NCBI GenBank assembly: GCA_947459875.1
Contig: CANHFG010000010.1
Span: forward strand, 1 to 44,385
Direction: 5' to 3'
Origin: Ignavibacteria bacterium
Lineage (GTDB): Bacteria; Bacteroidota; Ignavibacteria; Kapaibacteriales; Kapaibacteriaceae
Length of the DNA: 44,385 nt
In this document: positions 18,301 to 29,102 of the stretch, one piece after another
Layout of the letters: every line of letters begins with the position of its first letter
Position numbering within the stretch: position 1 is the stretch's first letter
Notes under the pieces: generated by a model
Seen by the model: the letters and a program-made list of their open reading frames with translations, nothing else
Databases searched by the model: none
What the model was told of the DNA's origin: nothing
Program-made: the position numbers and the translations under genes

Positions 18301-19596
18301 GCGGTTCAGAAGCACCGGATGACCGTCGATCACCGTGTCGAGAATATCCCACACTTCGGTTGTCTTCTTTTCAACCTGCTTCTTTGCACTCTTGACGGTC
18401 TTGCAGTGACCGCGCTCGATCAGCTTGCGGATGATAAGGGGCTTGAAGAGCTCAACGGCCATGTCCTTTGGAAGACCGCACTCATAGAGCTTCAACTCAG
18501 GGCCCACCACGATAACCGAACGGCCGGAGTAATCAACGCGCTTGCCGAGAAGGTTCTGACGGAAGCGACCGGTCTTGCCCTTGAGCGTATCGGCCAGCGA
18601 CTTCAGAGCGCGCTGAGACTCGCTACGAACGGCGCGACGCGAGTTGTCAAACAGAGCGTCGACCGACTCCTGAAGCATGCGCTTCTCGTTCCGCAGGATC
18701 ACCTCCGGAGCCTTGATATCGATCAGGCGCTTAAGGCGATTGTTACGGATGATCACTCGACGATACAGATCGTTCAGGTCAGAGGTCGCAAACCGGCCCC
18801 CTTCGAGAGGCACCAGTGGACGGAGATCTGGCGGGATGACCGGGATGATATCGAGCACCATCCACTCGGGACGGTTCGGCTCTTTGTGCTCGGCCGTGCG
18901 GAATGCATCCAGAATTCGCAGACGCTTGAGTACGTCGGCCTTCTTTGCCTGCGACATATCCTCACGGGCGGTTTCGCGCAGCTTGAAATAGTCCTCGTCA
19001 GCATCAACGCGGCGCAGGAGCTCCTTGACAGCCTCACCGCCGATAAGGGCGATGAACTTGCGCGGATCTTCGTCGTCCATGTTGCGCTCTTCAGGGCGCA
19101 GGCTCGCAAGAACTTCCAGGTACTGCTCTTCGGTCAGAAGGTCCTTCTTCTGAAGGCCCGTCGATCCGGGCTGCACCACAACGTATGACTCGTAGTAAAC
19201 GATACGCTCAACGTCCTTCGTCGGCATACCGATCACACCGGAGATCTTGCTCGGAAGCGAACGAAGGAACCAGATGTGAACGACCGGAACGGCCAGCATG
19301 ATGTGGCCCATGCGCTCGCGTCGTACGCTCTTCTGCGTTACCTCTACGCCACATCGGTCACACACGATACCCTTGTAACGGATGCGCTTATACTTTCCGC
19401 AGGCGCACTCCCAGTCACGGATCGGACCGAAGATCTTCTCGCAAAACAGACCGTCCTTCTCCGGACGGAATGAGCGGTAGTTGATCGTCTCAGGCTTGGT
19501 GACCTCGCCATGAGAGCGATTGAGAATGTCATCCGGTGATGAAATGCGGATCGTAATCGAACCGTATCCGCGCTTCGGGATGTTTTGGAACTGCAT
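15313..19596 (-). CDS. rpoC: DNA-directed RNA polymerase subunit beta'
   Basis: 1427 aa; [83 protein letters not shown]. Confidence 0.98.
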   Translation of the reverse strand: MQFQNIPKRGYGSITIRISSPDDILNRSHGEVTKPETINYRSFRPEKDGLFCEKIFGPIRDWECACGKYKRIRYKGIVCDRCGVEVTQKSVRRERMGHIMLAVPVVHIWFLRSLPSKISGVIGMPTKDVERIVYYESYVVVQPGSTGLQKKDLLTEEQYLEVLASLRPEERNMDDEDPRKFIALIGGEAVKELLRRVDADEDYFKLRETAREDMSQAKKADVLKRLRILDAFRTAEHKEPNRPEWMVLDIIPVIPPDLRPLVPLEGGRFATSDLNDLYRRVIIRNNRLKRLIDIKAPEVILRNEKRMLQESVDALFDNSRRAVRSESQRALKSLADTLKGKTGRFRQNLLGKRVDYSGRSVIVVGPELKLYECGLPKDMAVELFKPLIIRKLIERGHCKTVKSAKKQVEKKTTEVWDILDTVIDGHPVLLNRAPTLHRLGIQAFQPKLIEGKAIQLHPLVTTAFNADFDGDQMAVHVPLSHEAQLEALLLILSAHNIMHTQNGEPIAVPSQDMVLGVYYLTKARGGVKGEGKIFSCEDEVVIGYNSGRIALHAKIKVRIGGKMIETTAGRVLFNKIVPFELGYMNEMLGKKRLRQVIADCFRKAGLAKTVEFLDKLKETGFMTATRGGLSVSIADVVVPAEKVNIIDRAQKEVDKIEDYYHSGVITEGERYNKIIDTWSTATNRVADKLYNELASNKDGFNTFFMMLDSQARGSKEQIRQLAGMRGLMAKPQKTAAASSAELIENPIISNFKEGLTILEYFISTHGARKGLADTALKTADAGYLTRRLHDVAQDVVISEDDCGTIRGVEMRALKDGEDVKEPLKERIIGRTSLVEVVDPISGTVYCKKGEVIDEEISEAIEHSPIEAVMIRSVLTCESRRGVCARCYGRNMATGQLVDTGEAVGTIASQSIGEPGTQLTLRTFHTGGTASLSMSQSLVLAKFDGVIQFDAIRSVSCPGETEDVEVVVSRAGVINIVEPGSNRVVTKYDVVYGAELKVKDGQTVKKGEILYDWDPYNSVIITEKAGRVRYRDLVPNLTFKEAIDEQTGHTTKIVIDSRDRTKSPAIEIVDDEGTLIQSYIIPSRAQIVVDDGEVVAVGSKLVKMPRDLGRLRDITGGLPRVTELFEARAPQAPAAVTEIDGIISIEKPKRGSRVIATTSLDGQLKREYSVPIGRHVLVQEGDLVRAGDRMTEGAINPHDILHIKGINEVQAYLVNEIQEVYRMQGVKINDKHIEVIVRQMLQKVRVTDSGDSPFLEGDQVDRMRFSDENDRLKGCVVVTDPGDSKLKFGQIIDKRVLREINADLKKGDKQGAKSRTAEPSIGEPLLLGITQASLTTESWLSAASFQETTRVLADASAAAKMDKLLGLKENIILGQLIPAGTGLRAYQSMLVASDVGNIFGPEAIIPQVEPQEEMPRKPVRRSARLSQD

Positions 19597-19653
19597 CGTG
19601 ACTCCGAGCGAAAATTCCTTGGTTGACGAATTAATGGACAGTGGAGGTCAAGC

Positions 19654-22600
19654 TCAGTCGAGCTTGACATCCAGACAGAGACCCTGCAGCTCGCGAACGA
19701 GAACGTTGAACGACTCGGGAATTCCCGGTGTCGGCAGGTTCTCACCCTTGACGAGTGTCTCATACATTTTGGCCCGACCCTGCACATCGTCTGACTTCAG
19801 TGTCAGCATCTCCTGCAGAGTGTGAGCAGCACCATAGGCCTCGAGCGCCCAGACTTCCATCTCCCCGAGACGCTGACCACCGAATTGGGCCTTACCGCCA
19901 AGGGGCTGCTGAGTGATCAGAGAATATGGTCCGATCGAGCGTGCGTGGATCTTATCCTCGACAAGGTGGGAAAGCTTCATCATGTAAATGATGCCAACCG
20001 TGACCTCGTTCTCGAAGGCTTCACCGGAGCGACCGTCATACAGAACTGTCTTGCCTGTACGTGGCAGACCAGCCTTCTCGAGGTAGTCACCCACCTGGTC
20101 CCACGAAGCCCCGTCGAAGATCGGCGTTGCAAAGTGGATCCCAAGCTCACGTCCGGCCCATCCAAGAGCGGTCTCATAAAGCTGACCCAGGTTCATACGG
20201 GAAGGCACGCCGAGCGGATTGAGGACGATGTCCACCGGGCGACCGTTCGGCAGGAACGGCATGTCTTCCAAAGGCACGATCTTCGATACGATACCCTTGT
20301 TGCCGTGACGTCCGGCCATCTTGTCACCGACCTGAAGCTTACGCTTCTTGGCAACATAGACCTTGGCCATCTGCTGGATGCCGGGCTGGAGCTCGTCACC
20401 GGCGGCGATCTTATTTCGCTCGATACGAGCATCAAGAATGATCGTGTTACGGCGCGTTTCGAAGTTTTCCATGAGCGTGCGCACAAGCTTCATGGTCTTC
20501 TTGTCCGCCACCCAGTCTTGCTCAAGGCTGGTATTTGAAGGGAGGAATGATCCCGACTCGAACTTCGCCAGCATGTCCTTGGCAGTGAACTTGGCTCCGC
20601 TGCGGAAGATCATCGTGTCGTTCGTCGAGCGCACACCGATGGATGTTTCGCCTTCGAGAAGCTGACCAAGACGCTCGATGCAATCGATGTCCAGGGCACG
20701 CAGGGCCTGGTTCTCACGACGTGTAATGAGATCCTGACGCTTCTTTTCTTCAAGACGGAACTCGCTGTCGCTCGTTAGAACACGACGGGCGAAGAGCTTG
20801 GTATTGATGACCGTGCCCTTAAGTCCCGGCGGTGCCTTCAATGACACATCCTTGACGTCTCCGGCCTTATCACCGAAAATCGCTCGCAGAAGCTTCTCTT
20901 CCGGCGTTGGGTCGGTCTCTCCCTTCGGAGTGATCTTACCAATGAGGATATCGCCTTCGCGGATCTTGGCTCCGATGCGAACAATGCCGCGTTCGTCCAG
21001 ATCCTTTGTGGCTTCTTCACTGACGTTCGGGATTTCACGGGTGAACTCTTCTTCTCCGCGCTTTGTGTCACGAACCTGGAGCGTGTACTCCTCAATGTGG
21101 ATCGACGTAAAGACATCTTCGGCAACCATGCGCTCGCTGAGCACAATGGCGTCTTCGAAGTTGTATCCGCGCCAAGGCATGAAGGCAACCATGACGTTGC
21201 GACCGAGTGCCAGTTCGCCCTTTTCAGTCGAGGCTCCATCAATGATGGGTTGACCCTTCTTGACGCGCTGACCAACCGCCACGATTGGCTTGTGGTTGAT
21301 ACTGGTGTCCTGATTCGTACGATAGAACTTCTGCAGGTTATAGGTTACCGTGCGGTCGCCCTCGAACGAGATAAGCTTCTCGTCAGCATTGCGCTTGTCA
21401 TCGTAAACGATCCGGACAAAGTCGGCACATACGTAGTCAACCACCCCATCGTCTTCGGCAAGCACAAGGGCACGCGAATCACGAGCGACGCGCGCTTCCA
21501 TGCCGGTGCCTACAATCGGGGCTTCCGGACGCAGCAGTGGAACGCCCTGGCGTTGCATGTTCGAACCCATCAGTGCACGGTTAGCGTCATCATGCTCAAG
21601 GAACGGGATCAGCGATGCGGCCGGAGATGTGATCTGATCGGTGCTGACCTCCATGTAGTTGACCTCTGTGGGCGCAACTACCTTGTAGTCACCGCTGAGG
21701 CGGGCCTTGACCGTGTCACCGAGTATGCGCCCCTTGGCATCAGTTGCCGTTGAGGCTGGGACGATGATCAGACCTTCTTCTTTATCAGCAGGGAGGAATT
21801 CGACCTCATCCGTCACAACGCCGTTGACGACCTTGTGATACGGTGTTTCGATGAATCCGAATTTGTTGACACGCGCATGAATGGCCAGCGACGAGATCAG
21901 ACCAATGTTCGGTCCTTCCGGTGTTTCGATAGGACAGAGGCGGCCGTAGTGCGTGTAGTGAACGTCACGAACTTCGAAGCCGGCGCGTTCACGTGTAAGA
22001 CCACCAGGTCCGAGTGCCGAGGTACGACGCTTGTGCGTGATCTCCGACAGCGGGTTGGTCTGATCCATGAACTGCGACAGCTGGTTGGTGCCGAAGAACT
22101 GGTTGATAACGCTCGTGATCGTTCGGGCGTTGACAAGTTCGCTTGGGGTAACATTCTCACTGTCGCGCACCGAGAGGCGCTCCTTGATCGTACGCGCCAT
22201 ACGCGTCAGACCCAGGTTGAATGTCGACTCGAGCTGCTCACCGACCGTACGTACGCGGCGGTTCGAAAGGTGGTCGATATCGTCGACTGGAACCTTCGCA
22301 TCACGCACGTCGATCAGGTACTTCACGATGGCAACGATGTCGTCAACCGTAAGCGTCGTAACATCAAGTGGCACAGTCATCGCCAACTTTTCGTTGATCC
22401 GGTACCGGCCCACAATACCCAGGTCATAGCGCTTTGGATTGAAGAACAGCTTCTCGAGCAGGCCCCATGCCGTATCAAGATCTGGCGGGTCGGACGAACG
22501 TAGCTGACGATAGATCGTTTCCAGCGCGTCCTCACGCGTGCGTGCCGTATCCTTTGCAAGGGTCTTGGCAATGATCGGCTCGTCGTTAGGGTTCTCGTAC

Positions 22601-23481
22601 TTGAAGACCCGGATCGACTCGACATCAGAGTCGCGCAAAGCCACAAGCAGGGCCTCATCCAACACAAGGTCTCGTTGAGCAATGATCTCACCCGTGCTCA
22701 TATCCACTGCATCAGCGGCAATACGACGGCCCAGGTGCTCATCGGTGAGCTTCTTGACCGGTACCTCGGATGACAGGTCAAAGAGGTTCAGGAGATCTTC
22801 ATCGCTGGAGTATCCCAAAGCACGCAGGAGCGTCGTCACCGGAAACTTCTTCTTCCGATCGATGTACGCGTACATCACATCGTGAATATCGGTTGTGAAC
22901 TCGACCCATGATCCCTTGAACGGGATGATACGTGCCGAGAAGATCTTCGTTCCGTTCGGGTGGATCGCTTCGTCAAAGAAGCAGCCCGGCGAGCGGTGCA
23001 GCTGTGCCACGATCACGCGCTCAGCACCGTTGATGATGAACGTGCCACGCGGCGTCATGGCCGGGATCTGACCGAGGTAAACTTCCTGGTCAATGGCATC
23101 GATGTAGTCTTCCGATGATCGATCAGCCTTTGACGATAGGCGCAGCTTGGCCTTCAGCGTCTTGGCATACGTCAACTCGCGTTCGCGACACTCTTCCTCG
23201 GAGTACTTCGGCTTCTCGAGGATGTACTCAAGAAAACTCAGTTCATACACCCCGGAGTTGTCTTCGATTGGGAAGTTGCTCTCGAAAGCTCGCTGCAGTC
23301 CAACGAAGCGGCGATCTGAAAACCCGACATCCTCCTGAAGGAAATCGTGGAAGGAATCGATCTGGATTCCGAGCAAATCTGGGTAGGTCGACTCAGATTC
23401 GATCTTTCCGAACGACACGCGTTCGCGTACCCGTTGCAGCGGCAGCTGGTACAATGCAGTTTCTGTGCTCAGACCATTCAT
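19654..23481 (-). CDS. rpoB: DNA-directed RNA polymerase subunit beta
   Basis: 1275 aa; [96 protein letters not shown]. Confidence 0.98.
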   Translation of the reverse strand: MNGLSTETALYQLPLQRVRERVSFGKIESESTYPDLLGIQIDSFHDFLQEDVGFSDRRFVGLQRAFESNFPIEDNSGVYELSFLEYILEKPKYSEEECRERELTYAKTLKAKLRLSSKADRSSEDYIDAIDQEVYLGQIPAMTPRGTFIINGAERVIVAQLHRSPGCFFDEAIHPNGTKIFSARIIPFKGSWVEFTTDIHDVMYAYIDRKKKFPVTTLLRALGYSSDEDLLNLFDLSSEVPVKKLTDEHLGRRIAADAVDMSTGEIIAQRDLVLDEALLVALRDSDVESIRVFKYENPNDEPIIAKTLAKDTARTREDALETIYRQLRSSDPPDLDTAWGLLEKLFFNPKRYDLGIVGRYRINEKLAMTVPLDVTTLTVDDIVAIVKYLIDVRDAKVPVDDIDHLSNRRVRTVGEQLESTFNLGLTRMARTIKERLSVRDSENVTPSELVNARTITSVINQFFGTNQLSQFMDQTNPLSEITHKRRTSALGPGGLTRERAGFEVRDVHYTHYGRLCPIETPEGPNIGLISSLAIHARVNKFGFIETPYHKVVNGVVTDEVEFLPADKEEGLIIVPASTATDAKGRILGDTVKARLSGDYKVVAPTEVNYMEVSTDQITSPAASLIPFLEHDDANRALMGSNMQRQGVPLLRPEAPIVGTGMEARVARDSRALVLAEDDGVVDYVCADFVRIVYDDKRNADEKLISFEGDRTVTYNLQKFYRTNQDTSINHKPIVAVGQRVKKGQPIIDGASTEKGELALGRNVMVAFMPWRGYNFEDAIVLSERMVAEDVFTSIHIEEYTLQVRDTKRGEEEFTREIPNVSEEATKDLDERGIVRIGAKIREGDILIGKITPKGETDPTPEEKLLRAIFGDKAGDVKDVSLKAPPGLKGTVINTKLFARRVLTSDSEFRLEEKKRQDLITRRENQALRALDIDCIERLGQLLEGETSIGVRSTNDTMIFRSGAKFTAKDMLAKFESGSFLPSNTSLEQDWVADKKTMKLVRTLMENFETRRNTIILDARIERNKIAAGDELQPGIQQMAKVYVAKKRKLQVGDKMAGRHGNKGIVSKIVPLEDMPFLPNGRPVDIVLNPLGVPSRMNLGQLYETALGWAGRELGIHFATPIFDGASWDQVGDYLEKAGLPRTGKTVLYDGRSGEAFENEVTVGIIYMMKLSHLVEDKIHARSIGPYSLITQQPLGGKAQFGGQRLGEMEVWALEAYGAAHTLQEMLTLKSDDVQGRAKMYETLVKGENLPTPGIPESFNVLVRELQGLCLDVKLD

Positions 23482-23607
23482 GGAGATAGCTCCTGACGGC
23501 TAGTAAAAAGTTCTGTTTCGTTCTGATGATCGAAATGACGCCGGCAAAGGCTCTGTTTCAACCGTCAGAACGCCCCCTTTGAAAGGGGCTTTCCATTTAC
23601 GACAACG

Positions 23608-23635
23608 CCCGAGACGGCATTTCTGCCGTCTCGGG
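23608..23635 (-). terminator. rplL-rpoB intergenic hairpin (attenuator/partial terminator or RNase processing site)
   Basis: CCCGAGACGGC-ATTTCT-GCCGTCTCGGG, 11-bp perfect stem in the 177-nt gap between rplL and rpoB; no long T tract. Confidence 0.6.
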
Positions 23636-23658
23636 GCTGTTTCTACTGCGCGTTCTGA

Positions 23659-24039
23659 TTACTTGAGTGTGACCTTGGCGCCGGCTTCTTCGAGCTTCTT
23701 CTTCAGAGCGTCGGCATCTGCCTTGGCAACACCTTCCTTGACGATCTTCGGTGCACCTTCGACCAGATCCTTGGCTTCCTTGAGGCCAAGACCCGTGACT
23801 TCGCGAACAACCTTGATGACGTTGAGCTTCTGAGCTCCGCCTTCGGTGAGTTCGACATCGAATTCGGTCTTTTCTTCGGCTGCTGCTGCTGGGGCGGCAC
23901 CCGGAGCGACACCGGCAACCATCACCGGAGCTGCTGCCGACACACCAAACTTATCTTCAAGGGCCTTCTTGAGATCGGCTGCCTCTACGAGGGTGAGGTT
24001 TCCGATCTTCTCGACGAGTTCTTCAACGATTGCTGACAT
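23659..24039 (-). CDS. rplL: 50S ribosomal protein L7/L12
   Basis: [33 protein letters not shown]...[44 protein letters not shown]. Confidence 0.98.
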   Translation of the reverse strand: MSAIVEELVEKIGNLTLVEAADLKKALEDKFGVSAAAPVMVAGVAPGAAPAAAAEEKTEFDVELTEGGAQKLNVIKVVREVTGLGLKEAKDLVEGAPKIVKEGVAKADADALKKKLEEAGAKVTLK

Positions 24040-24126
24040 TGGATTTCTCCACGAATGAATGATGAATGTTCTTTGTGTGATGGATGGTGACCGACGCCCA
24101 GCGCCGTATCACGCCTCGGCCTGCCC

Positions 24127-24651
24127 TTAGGCAGCCTGCTTCTTTGCGACTTCCTCGATGATCGATGCGACGTCCCGCATGACGGCATTCAGGCTGCCAA
24201 CGATTCCCGAAATAGGGGCGTTGATGCTGCCAAGCATGCCGGCAATGAGATCCTCGCGCGTCGGAAGCTCCGACACCTGCTTGAGCTCGGAAGGGCCGAA
24301 GTACATGCCTTCGACAACCGCGACCTTGAGACGTGGCTTTTCAAGCTTCTCAAAGTGCTGACGGATCACCTTCGCTGGAGCAACAGGATCGCTCGCTCCG
24401 AGGATCATCGCCGTCTGACCGGCCAGCTTCGTGTCTTCGATCTCGTAGCCACCGACCTCAGCAAGAGCACGCAGAAGAAGGGTGTTCTTGGCAACCCTCA
24501 TCGTTACGCCCTTGGCGCGCAGATCCCGGCGGAACGCCTGGTCCTGTGCGACAGTCATGCCGGTGAAATCCACGAAATACAGACTCGACGCACCGCGGAT
24601 CATCTCCGCAAGCTCGGCGACGACTGCCTGCTTTTGTTCTTTCGTGATCAT
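24127..24651 (-). CDS. rplJ: 50S ribosomal protein L10
   Basis: MITKEQKQAVVAELAEMIRGASSLYFVDFTGMTVAQDQAFRRDLRAKGVTMRVAKNTLLLRAL. Confidence 0.97.
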   Translation of the reverse strand: MITKEQKQAVVAELAEMIRGASSLYFVDFTGMTVAQDQAFRRDLRAKGVTMRVAKNTLLLRALAEVGGYEIEDTKLAGQTAMILGASDPVAPAKVIRQHFEKLEKPRLKVAVVEGMYFGPSELKQVSELPTREDLIAGMLGSINAPISGIVGSLNAVMRDVASIIEEVAKKQAA

Positions 24652-24744
24652 AACCTTGTTTATTGTTAGAGTCGCCGATCCGTCAACCCGCCATGGACGG
24701 TGTTAGAAGCGTGACAGACCGACTGTTGCGTAATAGTTTCGGAA

Positions 24745-25443
24745 TTATTGGTCAGCGCCGACGGACTTCGCATCAACACTGACAGCAGGGCCCATCGTCG
24801 AGCTGAACGTGATGCTCTTGACGTACTTGCCCTTCGATGACGATGGCTTGGCGCGGACAACCGTACCAACGAACGTCTGAAGATTCTCGATAAGCTTGTC
24901 TGCGCTGAAGGAGCACTTACCGACAGCGGCATGGATGTTCCCTGCCTTGTCGACGCGGAACTCGATCTTACCGGCCTTGACCTCCGCGACCGCCTTGGCA
25001 ACGTCAAACGTTACCGTGCCGCTCTTCGGATTCGGCATAAGACCGCGTGGACCGAGAACCCGACCCAGCTTGCCGACTTCACCCATCACGTCAGGCGTGG
25101 CGATGATGATGTCGATGTCTGCCCAGCCCCCTTGCAGCTTCTCGATGTAATCCGAGAATCCTGCGTGGTCTGCACCAGCATCGAGTGCCTCCTTGTCCTT
25201 TGGAGCCTTGGCAATCACCAGCACGCGAACCGTCTTACCAGTACCGTGAGGCAATGCTACCGTACCACGAACCAGCTGATCGGCCTTACGCGGATCGACG
25301 CCAAGATTCATTGCAACATCAAATGACTCATCGAATTTCGCCGTTGCGTTTTGCTTGACGAGTTCTACGGCCTTCTTGATGTCAAACGACTGAGTGCCGT
25401 CGAACGACTTGACGGCCTTTTTGAAACGCTTCCCTTGTGCCAT
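24745..25443 (-). CDS. rplA: 50S ribosomal protein L1
   Basis: [76 protein letters not shown]. Start trimmed from the track ORF (25470). Confidence 0.97.
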   Translation of the reverse strand: MAQGKRFKKAVKSFDGTQSFDIKKAVELVKQNATAKFDESFDVAMNLGVDPRKADQLVRGTVALPHGTGKTVRVLVIAKAPKDKEALDAGADHAGFSDYIEKLQGGWADIDIIIATPDVMGEVGKLGRVLGPRGLMPNPKSGTVTFDVAKAVAEVKAGKIEFRVDKAGNIHAAVGKCSFSADKLIENLQTFVGTVVRAKPSSSKGKYVKSITFSSTMGPAVSVDAKSVGADQ

Positions 25444-25538
25444 GGAAGGATATCCTTTCGTGTTGTGCAAACGGTGCCTGCAAGAGACACCTCCAACAGT
25501 GGTTATTGTTCGGAAATGTTGTTCGAGAAAGGGGCTTC

Positions 25539-25964
25539 TCAGTCCTGGACCGTGATGCCCATCGAGCGCGCAGTGCCGGCGATCATGCTGATCGCACTCT
25601 CTTCGGTGTGACAGTTAAGGTCCTGCATCTTGATCTTTGCGATCTCAGCAAGCTGAGCGCGATTGACCTTGCCGACCTTGTCACGATGCGGTGCAGCCGA
25701 CCCCTTGTCCAGCCCGGCAGCCTTCATCAGAAGGATCGCAGCTGGCGGCGACTTGATCTCGAACGTAAAGCTCTTGTCACTGAAGAATGTGACGAGCACT
25801 GGCAGAATCATGCCCGGCTGCTTGGCCGACTTAGCATTGAACTGCTTGACAAACTCCATACCTGCAAGGCCGCGCTGACCGAACGCCGGTCCAACCGGCG
25901 GAGCCATTGTGGCCTCTCCAGCCTTGAGCTGGAGCTTGAAGGTACCCATGACCTTTTTTGCCAT
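25539..25964 (-). CDS. rplK: 50S ribosomal protein L11
   Basis: [46 protein letters not shown]...[12 protein letters not shown]. Confidence 0.98.
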   Translation of the reverse strand: MAKKVMGTFKLQLKAGEATMAPPVGPAFGQRGLAGMEFVKQFNAKSAKQPGMILPVLVTFFSDKSFTFEIKSPPAAILLMKAAGLDKGSAAPHRDKVGKVNRAQLAEIAKIKMQDLNCHTEESAISMIAGTARSMGITVQD

Positions 25965-26019
25965 GTCAAATATCCTTTCGTGGTCTGCGGCAGGTGTTGC
26001 CTGCCTCCCACATCATGTG

Positions 26020-26580
26020 TTAATGGTTTTCGATCTCTACCTGATGGAAGTCCAGCTCGATCGGCGTCTTACGGCCGAGGATCCCGACTTCTACCTTCAG
26101 CTTTTGCTTTTCTACGTTGACTTCCTTGACCGTGCCATTGAAGTTGGCGAATGGCCCATCTATGACCTTCACCGGATCTCCCTCACGGAATGATGTTTCT
26201 GCAGTCGTGATGTCCTTGCGCTCCTCAACACGTCCCAGAATACGATCGACCTCTTCCTTCTGCAGTGGCTGCGGACCCGAAGTCGTGCCGGCAAAAGAGA
26301 CGATCGAAGGCAGTGACAGGATGACGTCGCGCAAACGAGTGTCGAGCGAAAGCTCGATCAGAATGTATCCAGGAAGAAAATTCTTCACCCGCGTGCGGCG
26401 CTTGCCCCCTCTGACCTCAAATACAGTCTCCGTGGGGATGATGATGTTCAGAACGCGGTTTTCGAGTCCAAGGCGCGTCATTTCGTTCTCGATGGCAGTC
26501 TTTACCCTGGCCTCGTGACCGGTAAAGGTCCGTAAGGCAAACCAACGAGGTTCTGGCAATTGTTGTACGGCGTCGGACAT
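26020..26580 (-). CDS. nusG: Transcription termination/antitermination protein NusG
   Basis: WFALRTFTGHEARVKTAIENE...KNFLPGYILIELSLD...FREGDPVKVIDGPFANFNGTVKEVNVEKQKLKVEVGILGRKTPIELDFHQVE; start at MSDAVQQ. Confidence 0.96.
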   Translation of the reverse strand: MSDAVQQLPEPRWFALRTFTGHEARVKTAIENEMTRLGLENRVLNIIIPTETVFEVRGGKRRTRVKNFLPGYILIELSLDTRLRDVILSLPSIVSFAGTTSGPQPLQKEEVDRILGRVEERKDITTAETSFREGDPVKVIDGPFANFNGTVKEVNVEKQKLKVEVGILGRKTPIELDFHQVEIENH

Positions 26581-26594
26581 CGTGGGAATCCCAA

Positions 26595-26777
26595 TCAATA
26601 AATGAACTCGAGCAGGAAGACCACACCACGGTCAATGGCGAAAACCAGTGCGGCAAAAACCAGACACGTGGCCACAACAACCATGGTACTCTCGCGAAGC
26701 TGCTCCTGTGTCGGCCAGGAGACTTTTTTCATCTCCTTGCTCACATCCGAGAAAAATCCCCGAATCGAATCAATCAT
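26595..26777 (-). CDS. secE: Preprotein translocase subunit SecE
   Basis: MIDSIRGFFSDVSKEMKKVSWPTQEQLRESTMVVVATCLVFAALVFAIDRGVVFLLEFIY (60 aa). The track ORF N-terminus runs through tRNA-Trp and is wrong. Confidence 0.95.
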   Translation of the reverse strand: MIDSIRGFFSDVSKEMKKVSWPTQEQLRESTMVVVATCLVFAALVFAIDRGVVFLLEFIY

Positions 26778-26817
26778 TTCATGTCCTCCGATCTGCGGTA
26801 TGCATTCGTAAACGTTG

Positions 26818-26890
26818 CACGGGCGGCAGGATTCGAACCCGCGGCCTGCGGTTTTGGAGACCGCTGCTCTACCAGCTGAGCTACACCCGT
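26818..26890 (-). tRNA. tRNA-Trp (anticodon CCA)
   Basis: ACGGGTGTAGCTCAGCTGGTAGAGCAGCGGTCTCCAAAACCGCAGGCCGCGGGTTCGAATCCTGCCGCCCGTG. Confidence 0.96.
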
Positions 26891-26909
26891 ACGTGATTGT
26901 CAAATCAAG

Positions 26910-26982
26910 AGCTGATGACCGGGATTGAACCGGTGACCTCCACCTTACCAAGGTGGTGCTCTACCAACTGAGCTACATCAGC
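26910..26982 (-). tRNA. tRNA-Thr (anticodon GGT)
   Basis: GCTGATGTAGCTCAGTTGGTAGAGCACCACCTTGGTAAGGTGGAGGTCACCGGTTCAATCCCGGTCATCAGCT. Confidence 0.96.
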
Positions 26983-27060
26983 GACATGGTCGATCGCAGA
27001 CACCAAAGCCCTTCAGCGCACAGACCAATGGCCCGACGCCTCAGGGGACTTTCGCATCAG

Positions 27061-27133
27061 AGCGGGAGACGAGACTCGAACTCGCGACCAACAGCTTGGA
27101 AGGCTGTGACTCTACCAACTGAGTTACTCCCGC
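27061..27133 (-). tRNA. tRNA-Gly (anticodon TCC)
   Basis: GCGGGAGTAACTCAGTTGGTAGAGTCACAGCCTTCCAAGCTGTTGGTCGCGAGTTCGAGTCTCGTCTCCCGCT. Confidence 0.96.
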
Positions 27134-27168
27134 TTTAACCGACATCTCACGTGAGTGAAATGTCGCTG

Positions 27169-27251
<83 letters not shown>

Positions 27252-27266
27252 CAACAACAGAGCCGG

Positions 27267-27298
27267 CAAAGTTATGGGTCGGGGGAAAACTATGCAAA
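27267..27298 (-). promoter_or_regulatory. Bacteroidetes-type promoter for the tRNA-secE-nusG-rpl-rpo operon
   Basis: Minus strand TTTG (27298-27295) - 20 nt - TAACTTTG (27274-27267), ending 15 nt upstream of the tRNA-Tyr 5' end. Confidence 0.7.
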
Positions 27299-27317
27299 TC
27301 TGGAGGCAAAAGAGGCC

Positions 27318-28445
27318 TCAGGCCATGGATGCCACGAACTGCTCGAACAGGTAGTCCGAATCGTGCGGACCGGGGCTGGCCTCCGGGTGATACTGCACGG
27401 CAAACGCCGGCACATCGCGCAGAGCGATGCCGGCACAGGTGTCATCGTTGAGGTTCACATGCGTCATCTCGGCCCTGTCCGGCAGGGTGGAAGGATCGAC
27501 CGCAAAGCCGTGATTCTGGGACGTGATCTCGATGGCTCCCGTACGAAGATTCTTCACCGGATGGTTGGCACCGCGGTGACCGAATTTGAGCTTATACGTA
27601 GAAGCACCGACGGCAAGGGACAGGATCTGATGCCCAAGACAGATCCCGAAGATCGGAGTGCGGCCTAAAAGCCCCCTGACCGTCTCGATGGCTGCGGTCA
27701 CGGCCGCAGGGTCACCAGGGCCATTGCTGAGAAAAACCCCGTCGGGTTGCAGCTCGAGGACTTTCTCGGCGGAGGTCGTGGCCGGCACAACCGTGACGTC
27801 ACACCCAAAGTGGTGCAGACGACGCAGGATGTTGCGCTTGACGCCGAAATCGATCGCTACGACTCTCTTGCGGTCCGCCCGTACGGCTACCTCGGGTCGG
27901 TAGTCCCATTCACCAGGCTGGCCACCCGACCATTCATAGGGGGCCTGCGTGGTCACGAGCGGCGTTAAGTCGAGTCCGTTCATTGACGGGATATGCCGGG
28001 CACGCTCCACAAGCTCACGGGCATCTAATCCCGCTCCGTGGCCGATCACGCAACGCATCGCCCCCTCCGAACGCAGGATACGGACGATCATGCGTGTGTC
28101 GATTCCCTCAATGCCGGCGATCCCCTCAGATTCTAGGTAGGACTGCAGCGAGCCCGTGGCACGGTAGTTGGAAACAACGGGCGAGAGCTCATGGACAACC
28201 AGTCCCGAGGCTTGAATACGATCCGATTCAACATCGTCGCCGTTAACGCCGTAGTTGCCGATGTGCGGGTAGGTGAACGTGACGATCTGCCCTTTGTAGG
28301 AAGGGTCGGTCAGGATCTCCTGATAGCCCGTCATAGCTGTGTTGAACACCAGCTCACCGCTACACTCCGCACCTATTGCCCCAATTGCCAGACCCTCGAC
28401 GGTGACGCCGTTTTCGAGGGCAAGAATGGCCGTGGGACGGGGCAT
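27318..28445 (-). CDS. carA: Carbamoyl-phosphate synthase small subunit
   Basis: [68 protein letters not shown]...[12 protein letters not shown]...[14 protein letters not shown]...[10 protein letters not shown]...[20 protein letters not shown]. Confidence 0.97.
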   Translation of the reverse strand: MPRPTAILALENGVTVEGLAIGAIGAECSGELVFNTAMTGYQEILTDPSYKGQIVTFTYPHIGNYGVNGDDVESDRIQASGLVVHELSPVVSNYRATGSLQSYLESEGIAGIEGIDTRMIVRILRSEGAMRCVIGHGAGLDARELVERARHIPSMNGLDLTPLVTTQAPYEWSGGQPGEWDYRPEVAVRADRKRVVAIDFGVKRNILRRLHHFGCDVTVVPATTSAEKVLELQPDGVFLSNGPGDPAAVTAAIETVRGLLGRTPIFGICLGHQILSLAVGASTYKLKFGHRGANHPVKNLRTGAIEITSQNHGFAVDPSTLPDRAEMTHVNLNDDTCAGIALRDVPAFAVQYHPEASPGPHDSDYLFEQFVASMA

Positions 28446-28470
28446 GCGGGTCTCCAATTACCTGTGCGAA

Positions 28471-29097
28471 ATGAGCGTGCGAAAATACCCCATGGAGTCC
28501 TATTTTCACCACAGGAGAATTGTCTTCAGCTTACGCAACGCCCACATTGCACAACTCGACGCCGGTCCGACAACGACCGTCGAGGTATCGTCGCTCAATG
28601 GCAAGGTCCTGATACTTAATCAGTCCTATGAGCCTATCAGCATCTGCAGCGCAAAGAAAGCGCTGATGCTCCTGTTCCTTACGAAGGCCGAGCTGGTTGA
28701 GCAAAACGCCGATCGGTCAGTTCGCACCGTGCGCACGGTATACCCATTTCCTTCGGTCATCCGCCTGTGCGCCTATCTGCGTGTACCGTTCAAGAAGATC
28801 GAACTGTCGCGTAAGAACGTCATGCGCCGAGATGGCATGCGATGCACCTACTGTGGCTCGGGAGCTTCACCGCTGACGATGGATCACATCATCCCGCGCT
28901 CACGCGGCGGCATGGACTCGTGGGAGAATCTCACGACGGCATGTGTTCGGTGTAACAACAAAAAAGGGAACCGCACTCCGGAAGAAGCCGGAATGCGACT
29001 GTTGACCGCTCCAAAAAGGCCGCATCATGTGCTGTTCCTGAAGCATGCCATGGGAACGGTTGACGACACGTGGCGTCCGTACCTGTTTATGGATTGA
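28471..29097 (+). CDS. HNH endonuclease
   Basis: KVLILNQSYEPISICSAKKALMLLFLTKAELVEQ...RRDGMRCTYCGSGASPLTMDHIIPRSRGGMDSWENLTTACVRCNNKKGNRTPEEAGM; HNH motif with CxxC zinc site. Exact start uncertain. Confidence 0.92.
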   Translation: MSVRKYPMESYFHHRRIVFSLRNAHIAQLDAGPTTTVEVSSLNGKVLILNQSYEPISICSAKKALMLLFLTKAELVEQNADRSVRTVRTVYPFPSVIRLCAYLRVPFKKIELSRKNVMRRDGMRCTYCGSGASPLTMDHIIPRSRGGMDSWENLTTACVRCNNKKGNRTPEEAGMRLLTAPKRPHHVLFLKHAMGTVDDTWRPYLFMD

Positions 29098-29102
29098 GGC
29101 TG

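Noticed and set aside
15904-19188. Long plus-strand ORFs (353 aa and 573 aa) antisense to rpoC
   Set aside because: They mirror the codon pattern of the strongly conserved rpoC on the other strand; translations are low-complexity, His/Arg/Leu-rich and match no family.
26778-26951. N-terminal extension of the secE ORF in the track
   Set aside because: It runs through tRNA-Trp and part of tRNA-Thr; SecE homology starts at MIDSIRGFF.
28484-28514. GAAAATA...TATTTTC inverted repeat between carA and the HNH gene as an operator
   Set aside because: 7-bp AT-rich arms with a 13-nt loop are likely by chance and no known regulator site is recognised.
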